Of a stretch of 64,000 bases of DNA, positions 41,071 through 47,494 are shown one piece after another. Each line of letters starts with the position of its first letter. The first letter of the stretch is position 1. The DNA comes from Streptococcus suis. Lineage in GTDB: Bacteria > Bacillota > Bacilli > Lactobacillales > Streptococcaceae. The position numbers and the translations under genes were made by a program. Under the pieces are notes generated by a model. It was not told the origin of the DNA. It saw only the letters and a program-made list of their open reading frames with translations, and did no database searches. The DNA lies in assembly GCF_002960445.1 (NCBI RefSeq), contig NZ_POJD01000107.1:27942-91941 (forward strand), read 5' to 3'.

Positions 41071-41994
41071 TTAAATAAACCATTCGTCTAGTAGATTTGA
41101 TAAATCCATTGTATCAGAAAATGAGGAAATTTGACAATCATCCAAAAAGAATGTAATGACAACTAGTGTTCCTGAAATGTCAAATGGGAATTCTAAGAAA
41201 GTTGAGTAACCGGTCTTATCGATATGATAGTATCCATTATTAGAAATAATTTTGATTTCTCCTTTCCCAAGGAGTTTCTTTTTTAATTCGTAAAGGCCAA
41301 CTCCACTATCATATCTATTCTTAGTGGAAGTGCCCTTGTCAAATGCCCAATTGAAATAATCTACAGTATCAACAAATAAGAGATGTTTAGTTTTAATATT
41401 TTCAATCAATCCGATTCCGTTGTCAGATACTGCAAATGTAATTGTCCCATTTTGACTTCCAAAAGGTTTCCGTGGATAGTGCTGGCCACACATATAGATA
41501 ACTTTAGAACCTGAATGATCCCTAACATTGTGGATGATTTCTAGCAAAGATTCTTTAATTTCTCCTAAAAATTCACTTGATGTCTTTGTTTGGATGTGAC
41601 TCAGTAATTCCTTATCTATATATTCGTCAATTTGTTCAATTTTTTTGATAGATGAGCGATAAAAAGGAATAGTTGTATTATATGTATCTGGTAATTCGTA
41701 ATCCAATCCGAAGTTTTTCAAAAATCCATTTTTTAAAAGGATCTCTTTAGATTTTAAGGATAGATTTTCTAAGATAGCATAAACTTTACCACCATTACTT
41801 GTTATTGCACTGAAAAGCATTCCAAGAAAGACAGTCATTTCAGCATTTATCCAACGGATATTTTCAAAGTTAAATGTTATATCGTCTCCAGGTTGAATCT
41901 GAGTCAATATTTCATCTACTTGTGAATATAATTCTGTTAAATTAACATATTCATTGTCCAAAGTTCTAGGTATCTTGATTTCGTATTCAGCCAT
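41071..41994 (-). CDS. GHKL (histidine-kinase-like) ATPase with N-terminal STAS-like region
   Basis: 307 residues from ATG 41994, which overlaps the ImmA stop (TGATG). Residues about 1-95 look STAS-like (DITFNFENIRWINAEMTVF). The GHKL ATP site is clear: N box with Glu152 and Asn156 (ELLEIIHN-type), G1 box DNGIGL at 191-196, G2 box GVGL at 231-234. No transmembrane or dimerisation histidine domain, so it is not a classical sensor kinase. SpoIIAB/RsbW kinases use the same fold on STAS partners, and a STAS-like gene is next. Confidence 0.78.
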   Translation of the reverse strand: MAEYEIKIPRTLDNEYVNLTELYSQVDEILTQIQPGDDITFNFENIRWINAEMTVFLGMLFSAITSNGGKVYAILENLSLKSKEILLKNGFLKNFGLDYELPDTYNTTIPFYRSSIKKIEQIDEYIDKELLSHIQTKTSSEFLGEIKESLLEIIHNVRDHSGSKVIYMCGQHYPRKPFGSQNGTITFAVSDNGIGLIENIKTKHLLFVDTVDYFNWAFDKGTSTKNRYDSGVGLYELKKKLLGKGEIKIISNNGYYHIDKTGYSTFLEFPFDISGTLVVITFFLDDCQISSFSDTMDLSNLLDEWFI

Positions 41995-42767
41995 CACCCC
42001 GCCTCCAAAAATCTTTGCAACTTAGGAGCTTGAAAAATCTGTAGACCACCTTTACGATAATCTAGGACAAATTTAAGTGAATAACTTTGACTGTACCCGA
42101 CAGTGTGCGTCAAGAAATCCATCAGTCGATTATGTAGTGCAGGACTGCTGATATATGTTTCATTTTGCAAATCTAAGAAAGTCATCTTACTTCGAAAAGC
42201 CTTACTTAGTCGTTCATCTGATAAGTAGAGTATGGATGCCACAGTGTCAGCTTCCTGCTCCAAAGCTAGTAACTCGGGAGGGTAATTCCCAACCATTTTG
42301 TCCGTGGCTAGAGAAAGATAAATACTGTCACTCTGTCTTTGTTCTAAATGACAGAAGATATGGCTGAGTTCGTGAAGGATAGTGAAGATAATTCTTCCCT
42401 TTGTAGCTTTTCTCTGACTAATAGAAACGACGAAGCGGTTCCTTTCCATATCTGGGTAGGTCATTCCTGCGCAATTATCGCAAAGGTAGCGTTCCTGATA
42501 TGAGAAAATCTGGTTTTTGACCAAATTCTTGTATCTGATTTCTTTGTTTGTTGGAATTGCTGGCGGTAATTCTGGATATTGGGCACCGAACTCATCAAAA
42601 TCATAAAAATTGAAGATGATTGGATAGTTTTCTTCAAAGTAGGAAATGATATTTGTATGAGTTAGATCAGCCAAAGGTTTTTCAAAATATCTGGCAGCCT
42701 TATTTAGGATTTGGTAGGCTGTTTCTTTGTATTTGAGAAATTCTTGACGTGTTAATCTTTGTTTCAA
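41994..42767 (-). CDS. ImmA/IrrE family metallo-endopeptidase
   Basis: 257 residues. Zinc motif HELSHIFCH (HExxH) near residue 133 and a downstream Glu in LEQEADTVASILY as third ligand. ImmA proteases cleave phage or ICE repressors to trigger induction, and here the gene is 10 bp after the CI-like repressor in the same operon. Likely controls the lysogenic switch. Confidence 0.9.
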   Translation of the reverse strand: MKQRLTRQEFLKYKETAYQILNKAARYFEKPLADLTHTNIISYFEENYPIIFNFYDFDEFGAQYPELPPAIPTNKEIRYKNLVKNQIFSYQERYLCDNCAGMTYPDMERNRFVVSISQRKATKGRIIFTILHELSHIFCHLEQRQSDSIYLSLATDKMVGNYPPELLALEQEADTVASILYLSDERLSKAFRSKMTFLDLQNETYISSPALHNRLMDFLTHTVGYSQSYSLKFVLDYRKGGLQIFQAPKLQRFLEAG

Positions 42768-42777
42768 TAGACATCAC

Positions 42778-43158
42778 CTACTCCCAATTTGAATCATCTT
42801 CAATCAATGCTCTAGCTGTATTCATAAGCCCTTTCAAAGCAGTAGTAAATTTGATTACATCTGCTTCAGACATCCCACTTGTTTCTTTTCGGAACATAAC
42901 TAGTGCTTGTTCCTCTAGCGGATTTGTAGCAGGGGCTTGACCTTCTTGAGCAATGTTTGGATTATTTGTTCTACCCACTAGATAATCCAATGAAACATGG
43001 AAGTAGTCAGCAATTTCTTGCATCCTATCAGTTGAAGGACTAGAGTTTTTTATCTTATATAGTGTATTTCGGCCATATCCAAGATCTTCTTCCACTTGAC
43101 CAAGTGATTTTCCTTGCTTTTTTGCCAAATATTTTATCTTTTCAAACGCTGAAATCAT
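42778..43158 (-). CDS. CI-like phage repressor (XRE family)
   Basis: 126 residues with an N-terminal helix-turn-helix (GKSLGQVEEDLGYGRNTLYK) followed by IADYFHVSLDYLVGR, typical of lysogeny repressors. No LexA-like peptidase domain: it is the ImmR type that depends on ImmA. First gene of the leftward operon; operator-like repeats lie just upstream. Confidence 0.88.
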   Translation of the reverse strand: MISAFEKIKYLAKKQGKSLGQVEEDLGYGRNTLYKIKNSSPSTDRMQEIADYFHVSLDYLVGRTNNPNIAQEGQAPATNPLEEQALVMFRKETSGMSEADVIKFTTALKGLMNTARALIEDDSNWE

Positions 43159-43199
43159 TGATTTATCAACCTTTCTGGGATTGACAAAAAATATTTTAA

Positions 43200-43246
43200 C
43201 AAATTTGGTGTAAAGTTGTTGACTTTTATCAAATTTAGTGTAAAAT
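43200..43246 (+). promoter_or_regulatory. Rightward promoter with repressor operator repeats
   Basis: Two 15-bp near-identical copies, CAAATTTGGTGTAAA (43200-43214) and CAAATTTAGTGTAAA (43230-43244), 30 bp apart. Between them starts a plus-strand promoter TTGACT (43219-43224), 16 bp, TAAAAT (43241-43246), so the second copy covers the -10. Fits repression by the CI-like protein. Confidence 0.7.
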
Positions 43247-43435
43247 AGTTTTTGTAAATAAGTTACAACTAAAAAAACAACTAAGCAAACAAAATATAAT
43301 CTTGTTTTGGCGAACTGGATTTACTGATTTGTTAGTGTTCTTTCTTGCACCTTCATTTTATCTTATTTGGTAAAAGTGGTCAAGAGAAAACACAAAAAAA
43401 GTTAAAAATTTAGTTGTTTCTTGTTTACAAGTTCT

Positions 43436-43464
43436 TTGACAACTGAATAGCGATATGGTAATAT
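43436..43464 (+). promoter_or_regulatory. Promoter of Fst antitoxin RNA 1
   Basis: TTGACA, exactly 17 bp ending TGG, TAATAT. Confidence 0.8.
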
Positions 43465-43470
43465 TAAGGG

Positions 43471-43547
43471 GAAAGAAGAACAGTTCAATGAATATTGGAC
43501 AAGAAAAGACCCCTGCTAACTTCCACATAAGCAGGGGTCTTTTTTTG
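43471..43547 (+). ncRNA. Type I antitoxin RNA (RNA II-like), module 1
   Basis: Short RNA from a consensus promoter to the bidirectional terminator. Its 5' part carries AGAAGAACAGTTC (43474-43486) and TGGACA (43496-43501). Nearly the same elements, GAAGAACAATTC (43626-43637) and TGGACA (43644-43649), lie on the same strand across the toxin start. The RNA is therefore complementary to the toxin mRNA there, as in the pAD1 par locus. Confidence 0.75.
43507..43543. terminator. Shared bidirectional terminator of Fst module 1
   Basis: AGACCCCTGCT (43507-43517) pairs with AGCAGGGGTCT (43530-43540), with T tracts in both directions. Confidence 0.88.
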
Positions 43548-43553
43548 GCACTA

Positions 43554-43643
43554 TCAGTCTTTATCTAGCCATTTCTGGACAAGTAGAAGAACTAAACCGA
43601 CCACGAGTGGTCCGATGATAGTTGAGAAGAACAATTCGAACAC
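43554..43643 (-). CDS. Fst-family type I toxin, module 1 (29 residues)
   Basis: Small hydrophobic membrane peptide. GTG start at 43643 with GGAGGT nine bases upstream. The peptide runs MFELFFST, then IIGPLVVGLVLLLVQ, then KWLDKD. This matches the Fst/Ldr pattern: short head, one helix with the (I/A)-x-P-(I/L)-x-V-G-(L/I) core, then a charged tail. Overexpressed Fst damages membranes. The antisense RNA on the opposite strand should block its translation. Confidence 0.85.
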   Translation of the reverse strand: MFELFFSTIIGPLVVGLVLLLVQKWLDKD

Positions 43644-43690
43644 TGGACATTCACCTCCAATCTATGGCGGTATTGTTAGTGCCGACCCTA

Positions 43691-43719
43691 ATTATATCAT
43701 ATTGCTATTCAGTTCAAAA
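43691..43719 (-). promoter_or_regulatory. Promoter of Fst toxin 1 mRNA
   Basis: On the minus strand TTTTGA, 17 bp, TATAAT; gives a leader of about 40 nt. Confidence 0.65.
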
Positions 43720-43775
43720 GGTAGTTCTTTGACAACTGAATAGAAACGTGGTTTTAATCGTATGAATACTTATAT

Positions 43776-43804
43776 TTGACATTTTCAGTCTTATAGAGTA
43801 TTAT
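43776..43804 (+). promoter_or_regulatory. Promoter of Fst antitoxin RNA 2
   Basis: TTGACA, exactly 17 bp, TATTAT. A second TTGACA at 43729 belongs to the flanking repeat. Confidence 0.8.
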
Positions 43805-43810
43805 TGAGGG

Positions 43811-43885
43811 GAAGTAAGAAGTCGCACAAGGTATTCACCGAGTGTAACATTAAAAACCCCAGTACCGTTAATACTGGGGTTTTTT
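43811..43885 (+). ncRNA. Type I antitoxin RNA (RNA II-like), module 2
   Basis: About 75-nt RNA. AGTAAGAAGTCGCACA near its 5' end matches AGTAAGAAGTCACACA (43977-43992) over the toxin start at 15 of 16 bases, and TTCACC further on repeats the complement of the toxin ribosome site. It is thus antisense to the toxin initiation region. Confidence 0.75.
43852..43885. terminator. Shared bidirectional terminator of Fst module 2
   Basis: AAAAACCCCAGTA (43852-43864) pairs with TACTGGGGTTTTT (43872-43884). Confidence 0.88.
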
Positions 43886-43906
43886 GTTAGTTAAAACTAA
43901 CTGACA

Positions 43907-43993
43907 CTAGTCATCTGACTTATCTAATAGGATATGCAAGATGATACCGACCAAGATTGGTGCAACAAAGTTGGTAAGTAAGAAGTCACACAT
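43907..43993 (-). CDS. Fst-family type I toxin, module 2 (28 residues)
   Basis: ATG at 43993 behind GGAGGTGAAAGCCG. Peptide MCDFLLTNF, then VAPILVGIILHILL, then DKSDD: the (V/I)APIxVGxxLxxL core is the Fst signature, with an acidic tail. Close relative of module 1 but distinct in its head and tail, so the two antitoxin RNAs are probably not interchangeable. Confidence 0.88.
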   Translation of the reverse strand: MCDFLLTNFVAPILVGIILHILLDKSDD

Positions 43994-44037
43994 CGGCTTT
44001 CACCTCCTTCCCTGGCGGTATAGGAGTGCCAATCAAT

Positions 44038-44046
44038 ATTATACCA
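44038..44046 (-). promoter_or_regulatory. Extended -10 promoter of Fst toxin 2 mRNA
   Basis: TGGTATAAT on the minus strand, 45 bp before the toxin start. Confidence 0.7.
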
Positions 44047-44113
44047 CGTTTCTATCAGTTTGATGGGGACGTTTTTTTTGCTTACAAATCTTAGAAGAAG
44101 GAGGGAAAATGAT

Positions 44114-44296
44114 ATGGATGAAGATGAAATCCGAGTGCACATGCCATATAAGGTATTTAAAAACCTGCTTGAAAAAGCAGGCAAAATTAAACGTGACGAA
44201 GGGAGATTGATAGAGTGGACTAACTATAGCGGTCCATTTACAATTCAACAAAAGAGAGAGATAGATGATCTCATGAATCAATTTGTTGAAGATTGA
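44114..44296 (+). CDS. Small phage protein of unknown function
   Basis: 60-residue charged protein (MDEDEIRVHMPYKVFKNLL start) behind AGGAGGG. The frame is open 54 bp upstream but that part lacks a ribosome site. No recognised domain. Its end overlaps the end of the convergent minus-strand gene by 19 bp. Confidence 0.6.
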   Translation: MDEDEIRVHMPYKVFKNLLEKAGKIKRDEGRLIEWTNYSGPFTIQQKREIDDLMNQFVED

Positions 44297-44826
44297 TTGA
44301 GAAGTCTGTTTGCGATGTATTTATTTGCAATAAGTAAACAGTCATTTAATCTATCAAAGATATATCGTGGTTGTTCGATAACATCGGGATTAGATTGTTC
44401 TTGTTCATCAAAAAGCTTATCCCAAATATAAGTTCCTTCTGGATGAGGATAACCAGCTAAATGGCGCAGAACGTTTCTAAAAGTAATGAATTTATTTCTA
44501 TCTTCATCATTCTCTAAGAAGAGGTAGGTTTTATAGAAAATATCATCAAATTGAGTAATAATTTCTAGATCAATTGCCGGATCATTGTTTGTTCGAGAAT
44601 CGACATAAGAAACAGTTTTACCACTGATAGAGGCAAAATTTTGAAAAGTTGTGATGAATAATTCCCTGTCTTCTTTAGATTGAGAGTTGAGAAAATCAAT
44701 TTGCTTTTCTTTGAGATTGTTTTCAATTTCCAATTTCTTTTGGTAATAAGCAAAGCCATTGATGATTAGATTGGTTAGAACTGTTGCACCGACAGATATC
44801 AGAGTGGTTGTTATTACTTCAGTCAT
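44278..44826 (-). CDS. Membrane-anchored protein of unknown function, opposite to the early operon
   Basis: 182 residues. One N-terminal hydrophobic helix (about 6-28, TTLISVGATVLTNLIINGF) followed by a coiled-coil stretch (KKLEIENNLKEKQIDFLNSQ) and a soluble helical domain. It stands alone on the minus strand inside rightward early genes, with its own extended -10. This is the usual layout of a moron expressed in the lysogen; superinfection exclusion is one guess, but no family is recognised. Confidence 0.7.
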   Translation of the reverse strand: MTEVITTTLISVGATVLTNLIINGFAYYQKKLEIENNLKEKQIDFLNSQSKEDRELFITTFQNFASISGKTVSYVDSRTNNDPAIDLEIITQFDDIFYKTYLFLENDEDRNKFITFRNVLRHLAGYPHPEGTYIWDKLFDEQEQSNPDVIEQPRYIFDRLNDCLLIANKYIANRLLNQSSTN

Positions 44827-44854
44827 AGAGACACCTCGATATTATTTTTCAATT

Positions 44855-44863
44855 ATTATACCA
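44855..44863 (-). promoter_or_regulatory. Extended -10 promoter of the membrane-anchored gene
   Basis: Minus-strand TGGTATAAT about 30 bp before the start of the 182-residue gene; it overlaps the leader of the plus-strand regulator. Confidence 0.65.
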
Positions 44864-44881
44864 AAAAAGAAAGGAGATAGT

Positions 44882-45073
44882 ATGCCAGATATTGCGGTTG
44901 GACGAGAAAAAGTTGTGACTTTCTTGAAAGAAAATAACATCAAGAAAGTTGATTTAGCGGCAGCCTATGGTCTCAATCGTCAAGAGGTCACTAATATTCT
45001 TAGTGGTTCAACCAAAGGACCGAAGGCTAACCAGTTTATTCTGCGAGTGATTGCAGATTACAGCATTGAGTAA
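44882..45073 (+). CDS. Small helix-turn-helix protein, Cro-like
   Basis: 63 residues from ATG 44882 behind AAAGGAG. KVDLAAAYGLNRQEVTNIL is a compact helix-turn-helix, followed by NQFILRVIADY. Size and place fit Cro or an antirepressor-type regulator of early transcription. Confidence 0.65.
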   Translation: MPDIAVGREKVVTFLKENNIKKVDLAAAYGLNRQEVTNILSGSTKGPKANQFILRVIADYSIE

Positions 45074-45156
45074 ATGCAGAAAAAAAGCCCCTTGATAAAG
45101 TCAGGAGCTTACTAAAATAACTACTTGAATTATAACACAGAAAGGGATGAATTGCT

Positions 45157-45468
45157 ATGCCAAAAGCTGAATTAGTTTACAGACCAGCTAAGCAATCTGA
45201 AAAAGCAGAAGCTGGTGACTATGAGCACCTTTGTCAAATTTGGGAAGGTTTAACAGTCGGAACGGCTAAGGTTTGGGCGGCAGAAATGCGTGAGCATCCG
45301 GACTTTAGGCAATATATTGAAAATCCAACTCATCGAATTGTTTTTGTTAACTACGAAGGTTTCCGATTGTTTATCAAGTGGAAAAGTCGCAATCGATACA
45401 GACCGAAGAAAGAAACATTAGCAGAAATGCTTGAAAATATCAAACGAGAAAAACAGTTAGGAGTGTAG
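45157..45468 (+). CDS. Phage protein, possibly excisionase or DUF771-like
   Basis: 103 residues, basic C-terminus (RLFIKWKSRNRYRPKKETL). The pattern of a Trp-rich N-terminal half and HRIVFVNYEGFRLF resembles small DNA-binding excisionase-like proteins in streptococcal phages, but the match is weak. AAAGGGATG upstream. Likely DNA-binding; identity not certain. Confidence 0.45.
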   Translation: MPKAELVYRPAKQSEKAEAGDYEHLCQIWEGLTVGTAKVWAAEMREHPDFRQYIENPTHRIVFVNYEGFRLFIKWKSRNRYRPKKETLAEMLENIKREKQLGV

Positions 45469-45469
45469 A

Positions 45470-45757
45470 ATGACAGAATCTATTTTTACAGCCATTGGAG
45501 CAACTGCAGTATTTGCCATTCCGTGCGTAGTAGTTGCAGCGATTGATTACAGGAATGCGGAAAAGCGACGCAAGGAACGTGAAGCGGAATTACTTAGAGA
45601 GCAGCTGACAGCCCTGGCTTGTGAACGTGCTGTTGAAGCAGATCGCTTAGCCTGGAAGAACAGAGTTAGACAGTCACTTGCGAACTGGGAGCCAATCAAA
45701 TTTGCTGATGAGATACCAACTCGCACAGCTAGAAAGTGGGGCAGACATGCACATTAG
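45470..45757 (+). CDS. Small membrane protein of unknown function
   Basis: 95 residues: one N-terminal transmembrane helix (about 7-28), then a long basic and acidic helical stretch (KRRKEREAELLREQL) that may form a coiled coil. 1 bp after the previous gene; overlaps the next by 11 bp. Not recognised. Confidence 0.6.
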   Translation: MTESIFTAIGATAVFAIPCVVVAAIDYRNAEKRRKEREAELLREQLTALACERAVEADRLAWKNRVRQSLANWEPIKFADEIPTRTARKWGRHAH

Positions 45758-45893
45758 TAATGGAATTGGACGTATCAACTTGATTGAAAATCTTGTTGCA
45801 TTGACGGGGAACCCTTTTGAAATGTATCAAGAGAAATCAAGGTACGAACTGGCTCTGGATTTAAAAATCGCTAAGTTACAGGCAGGATTGTGA
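45747..45893 (+). CDS. Small phage protein of unknown function
   Basis: 48 residues starting MHISNGIGRINLIENL at 45747, overlapping the preceding stop. Helical with a slight resemblance to short FbpA-like phage proteins, not enough to name it. Confidence 0.5.
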   Translation: MHISNGIGRINLIENLVALTGNPFEMYQEKSRYELALDLKIAKLQAGL

Positions 45894-45894
45894 G

Positions 45895-46020
45895 ATGAAT
45901 AACCTGGTCAGATTAGAACTTATAACTCAATCGTACGACCGATTTCTTCGGACGGGCGACGCTGAACATCTTGAGGATGTAGAAAGGATCTTGGAATATG
46001 ACGAACATGACAGCGATTGA
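45895..46020 (+). CDS. Very small acidic phage protein
   Basis: 41 codons starting MNNLVRLELITQSYDRFL one base after the previous stop (TGAgATG). Acidic C-terminus (EYDEHDSD). Position in the tight run and clean frame support it; no known family. Confidence 0.5.
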   Translation: MNNLVRLELITQSYDRFLRTGDAEHLEDVERILEYDEHDSD

Positions 46021-46072
46021 TAACACGCTTCGGCGAGGAATTGTTGAAGTTTAGGAGGAATGGTTACGGCTT

Positions 46073-46438
46073 ATGCAACACCTTGTCAGGAATATCCATG
46101 AAAACTATACGCAGTTGAATAATCATTCTGCTCAAAACAGCGAACTTAGTTTACAAGCTAAAGGGTTATTATTTGTGTTGATGTCAAACAAAGACACATG
46201 GAAGCCTTACATCGATGAACTTTCTAAACGTTCAAAGAATGGGCGTGATGCTCATAGGACAGCTTATGATGAATTAAAAGATGCAGGATATATCCGTGTT
46301 TACAATAAAAGTCTCGGTAGAGGAAAAGGGATGCGACGAGAGCCGTTAGTTATGGATGTCCCAATCACGGACAGCTATTGGGAGTATTGGAAAGAAAAGG
46401 TCGATAATGAGTTATCCACAGACGGATCGTCAGAGTGA
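46073..46438 (+). CDS. Winged-helix-like protein, candidate replisome organiser
   Basis: 121 residues. The pattern SLQAKGLLFVLMSN, then a spaced TAYDELKDAGYIRVYNKSLGRGKGMRREP, fits the N-terminal winged-helix module of phage replication initiators. The ATG at 46073 is about 15 bp from AGGAGG, an unusually long spacing. A perfect DnaA box lies in its 3' end and the iteron region follows directly, which supports a replication role. Confidence 0.55.
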   Translation: MQHLVRNIHENYTQLNNHSAQNSELSLQAKGLLFVLMSNKDTWKPYIDELSKRSKNGRDAHRTAYDELKDAGYIRVYNKSLGRGKGMRREPLVMDVPITDSYWEYWKEKVDNELSTDGSSE

Positions 46439-46688
46439 TTTTACAACTTACTGACTTTACGTAGGTTGAATAGTTCGTAGGTTGAATAGTTCGTAGGTTG
46501 AATAGTTCGTAGGTTGAAGAATCCGACACTAATAATAACTAAATAATAATAATAACTAACTTTAATAATAATCTAGGGGCTATCGCCCACTAATGAACAA
46601 TAAGAGGCTAAAGCCTCTAACTAACTTAAAAACAAACTAATCGTTATATATAAATAATATATAGGGAATTTCACAAGAGTTATCCACA
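46412..46688. other. Candidate phage replication origin
   Basis: Perfect DnaA boxes TTATCCACA at 46412-46420 and 46680-46688 flank three full tandem 16-bp repeats GTAGGTTGAATAGTTC (46461-46508) plus a partial fourth, an AT-rich tract (46530-46575) made of ATA/ATT runs, and two hairpins (GGGC/GCCC at 46577-46588; AGAGGCT/AGCCTCT at 46603-46618). No gene occupies 46439-46699. Confidence 0.65.
46461..46518 (+). repeat. 16-bp iteron-like tandem repeat
   Basis: GTAGGTTGAATAGTTC three times without spacer (46461, 46477, 46493) and GTAGGTTGAA at 46509. Confidence 0.9.
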
Positions 46689-46699
46689 GGAGGAAAATC

Positions 46700-47029
46700 A
46701 TGAAACAAACAAACACATTTATCGTATTGCGAGATGAAAAAGGGAACTTCTTAGCTAGTTACAAAAACAATAAACACGTTTTAGCATATTCAGCAGATTG
46801 GACTAGCGATGTTGAAGATGCTTTGAAAATTCCAGAAGAATATTATTACGACAAGGACCATGAGAAGTACTTGGCGATGGCAATGCTGTTCGACGCTGAG
46901 CCAATCAAGGTGCAGGCAGAATATACCTTGACAACTTTGGACGGGCAAGAGCCAGCTGAACCAGTCAAAGATATTGAGGATGTCGAAGACTCATTCAAGA
47001 AGTTGCTTGATATTTTGGCTAAGGCCTAG
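46700..47029 (+). CDS. Phage protein of unknown function
   Basis: 109 residues, acidic. MKQTNTFIVLRDEKGNFLAS start behind CAGGAGG; EEYYYDKDHEKYLAMAMLFDAEP in the middle. Similar small proteins occur near the recombination genes of Gram-positive phages. First gene after the candidate origin. Confidence 0.6.
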   Translation: MKQTNTFIVLRDEKGNFLASYKNNKHVLAYSADWTSDVEDALKIPEEYYYDKDHEKYLAMAMLFDAEPIKVQAEYTLTTLDGQEPAEPVKDIEDVEDSFKKLLDILAKA

Positions 47030-47035
47030 TCAGCG

Positions 47036-47176
47036 ATGAAATGGGAACTACGTGAAAATCTAGTCTGGCAACGTGCCACGGCAGGAGAGAAGGAAAAACT
47101 ACTGGATACAGGTCTAGCTGATAAGGCAGGGTACATCCGCCTTGTTAGAGAGCTAGGCAGAAAGTATGTGGTCTAG
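47036..47176 (+). CDS. Very small phage protein
   Basis: 46 codons beginning MKWELRENLVWQRATAGEK, ending GRKYVV. Clean frame between two phage genes, 6 bp after the preceding stop. Unknown. Confidence 0.5.
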   Translation: MKWELRENLVWQRATAGEKEKLLDTGLADKAGYIRLVRELGRKYVV

Positions 47177-47186
47177 GAGGTGCGAC

Positions 47187-47315
47187 ATGGAAGGCACTTA
47201 CCCATGGTTTGATTATGACCGTGACTATCTACAACCTGAGGAACCAAGACAGGTACATGATCCTGATGAATGGGTGTTCAGAGGCGGTCAATGGATTTAT
47301 GTAGGGGATGCATAA
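47187..47315 (+). CDS. Very small acidic phage protein
   Basis: 42 codons, MEGTYPWFDYDRDYLQPEEP start behind TAGGAGGTGCG, ending WVFRGGQWIYVGDA. Stop overlaps the next start (TAATG). Unknown. Confidence 0.55.
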   Translation: MEGTYPWFDYDRDYLQPEEPRQVHDPDEWVFRGGQWIYVGDA

Positions 47316-47494
47316 TGACAGAGGAATTACTAGATACAATCCGACGGCTGAGGTGTGACTATTTCCACCTAGGCCGAGAGCTGGGCGAGATTATCAATGA
47401 GCAACAGGACTTGATACTTGCCCTGAAACGAGAAAATAAACGCTTAAAGCGTGAGAAATGGAATTTGAAACAGACGAAGAGGAGAAGGAAATGA
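47315..47494 (+). CDS. Small coiled-coil phage protein
   Basis: 59 residues, ATG at 47315 coupled to the preceding stop. Helical, with a strongly basic C-terminal half (LKRENKRLKREKWNLKQTK). Overlaps the RecT start by 4 bp. Unknown. Confidence 0.55.
   Translation: MTEELLDTIRRLRCDYFHLGRELGEIINEQQDLILALKRENKRLKREKWNLKQTKRRRK

Noticed and set aside
43924..44184. 86-residue minus-strand ORF over the second Fst module
   Set aside because: Different frame from the Fst peptide, crosses the toxin promoter, and lacks a ribosome site.
46461..46518. Short tandem repeats as a CRISPR array
   Set aside because: The 16-bp units abut without unique spacers and no cas genes are present; they fit iterons.
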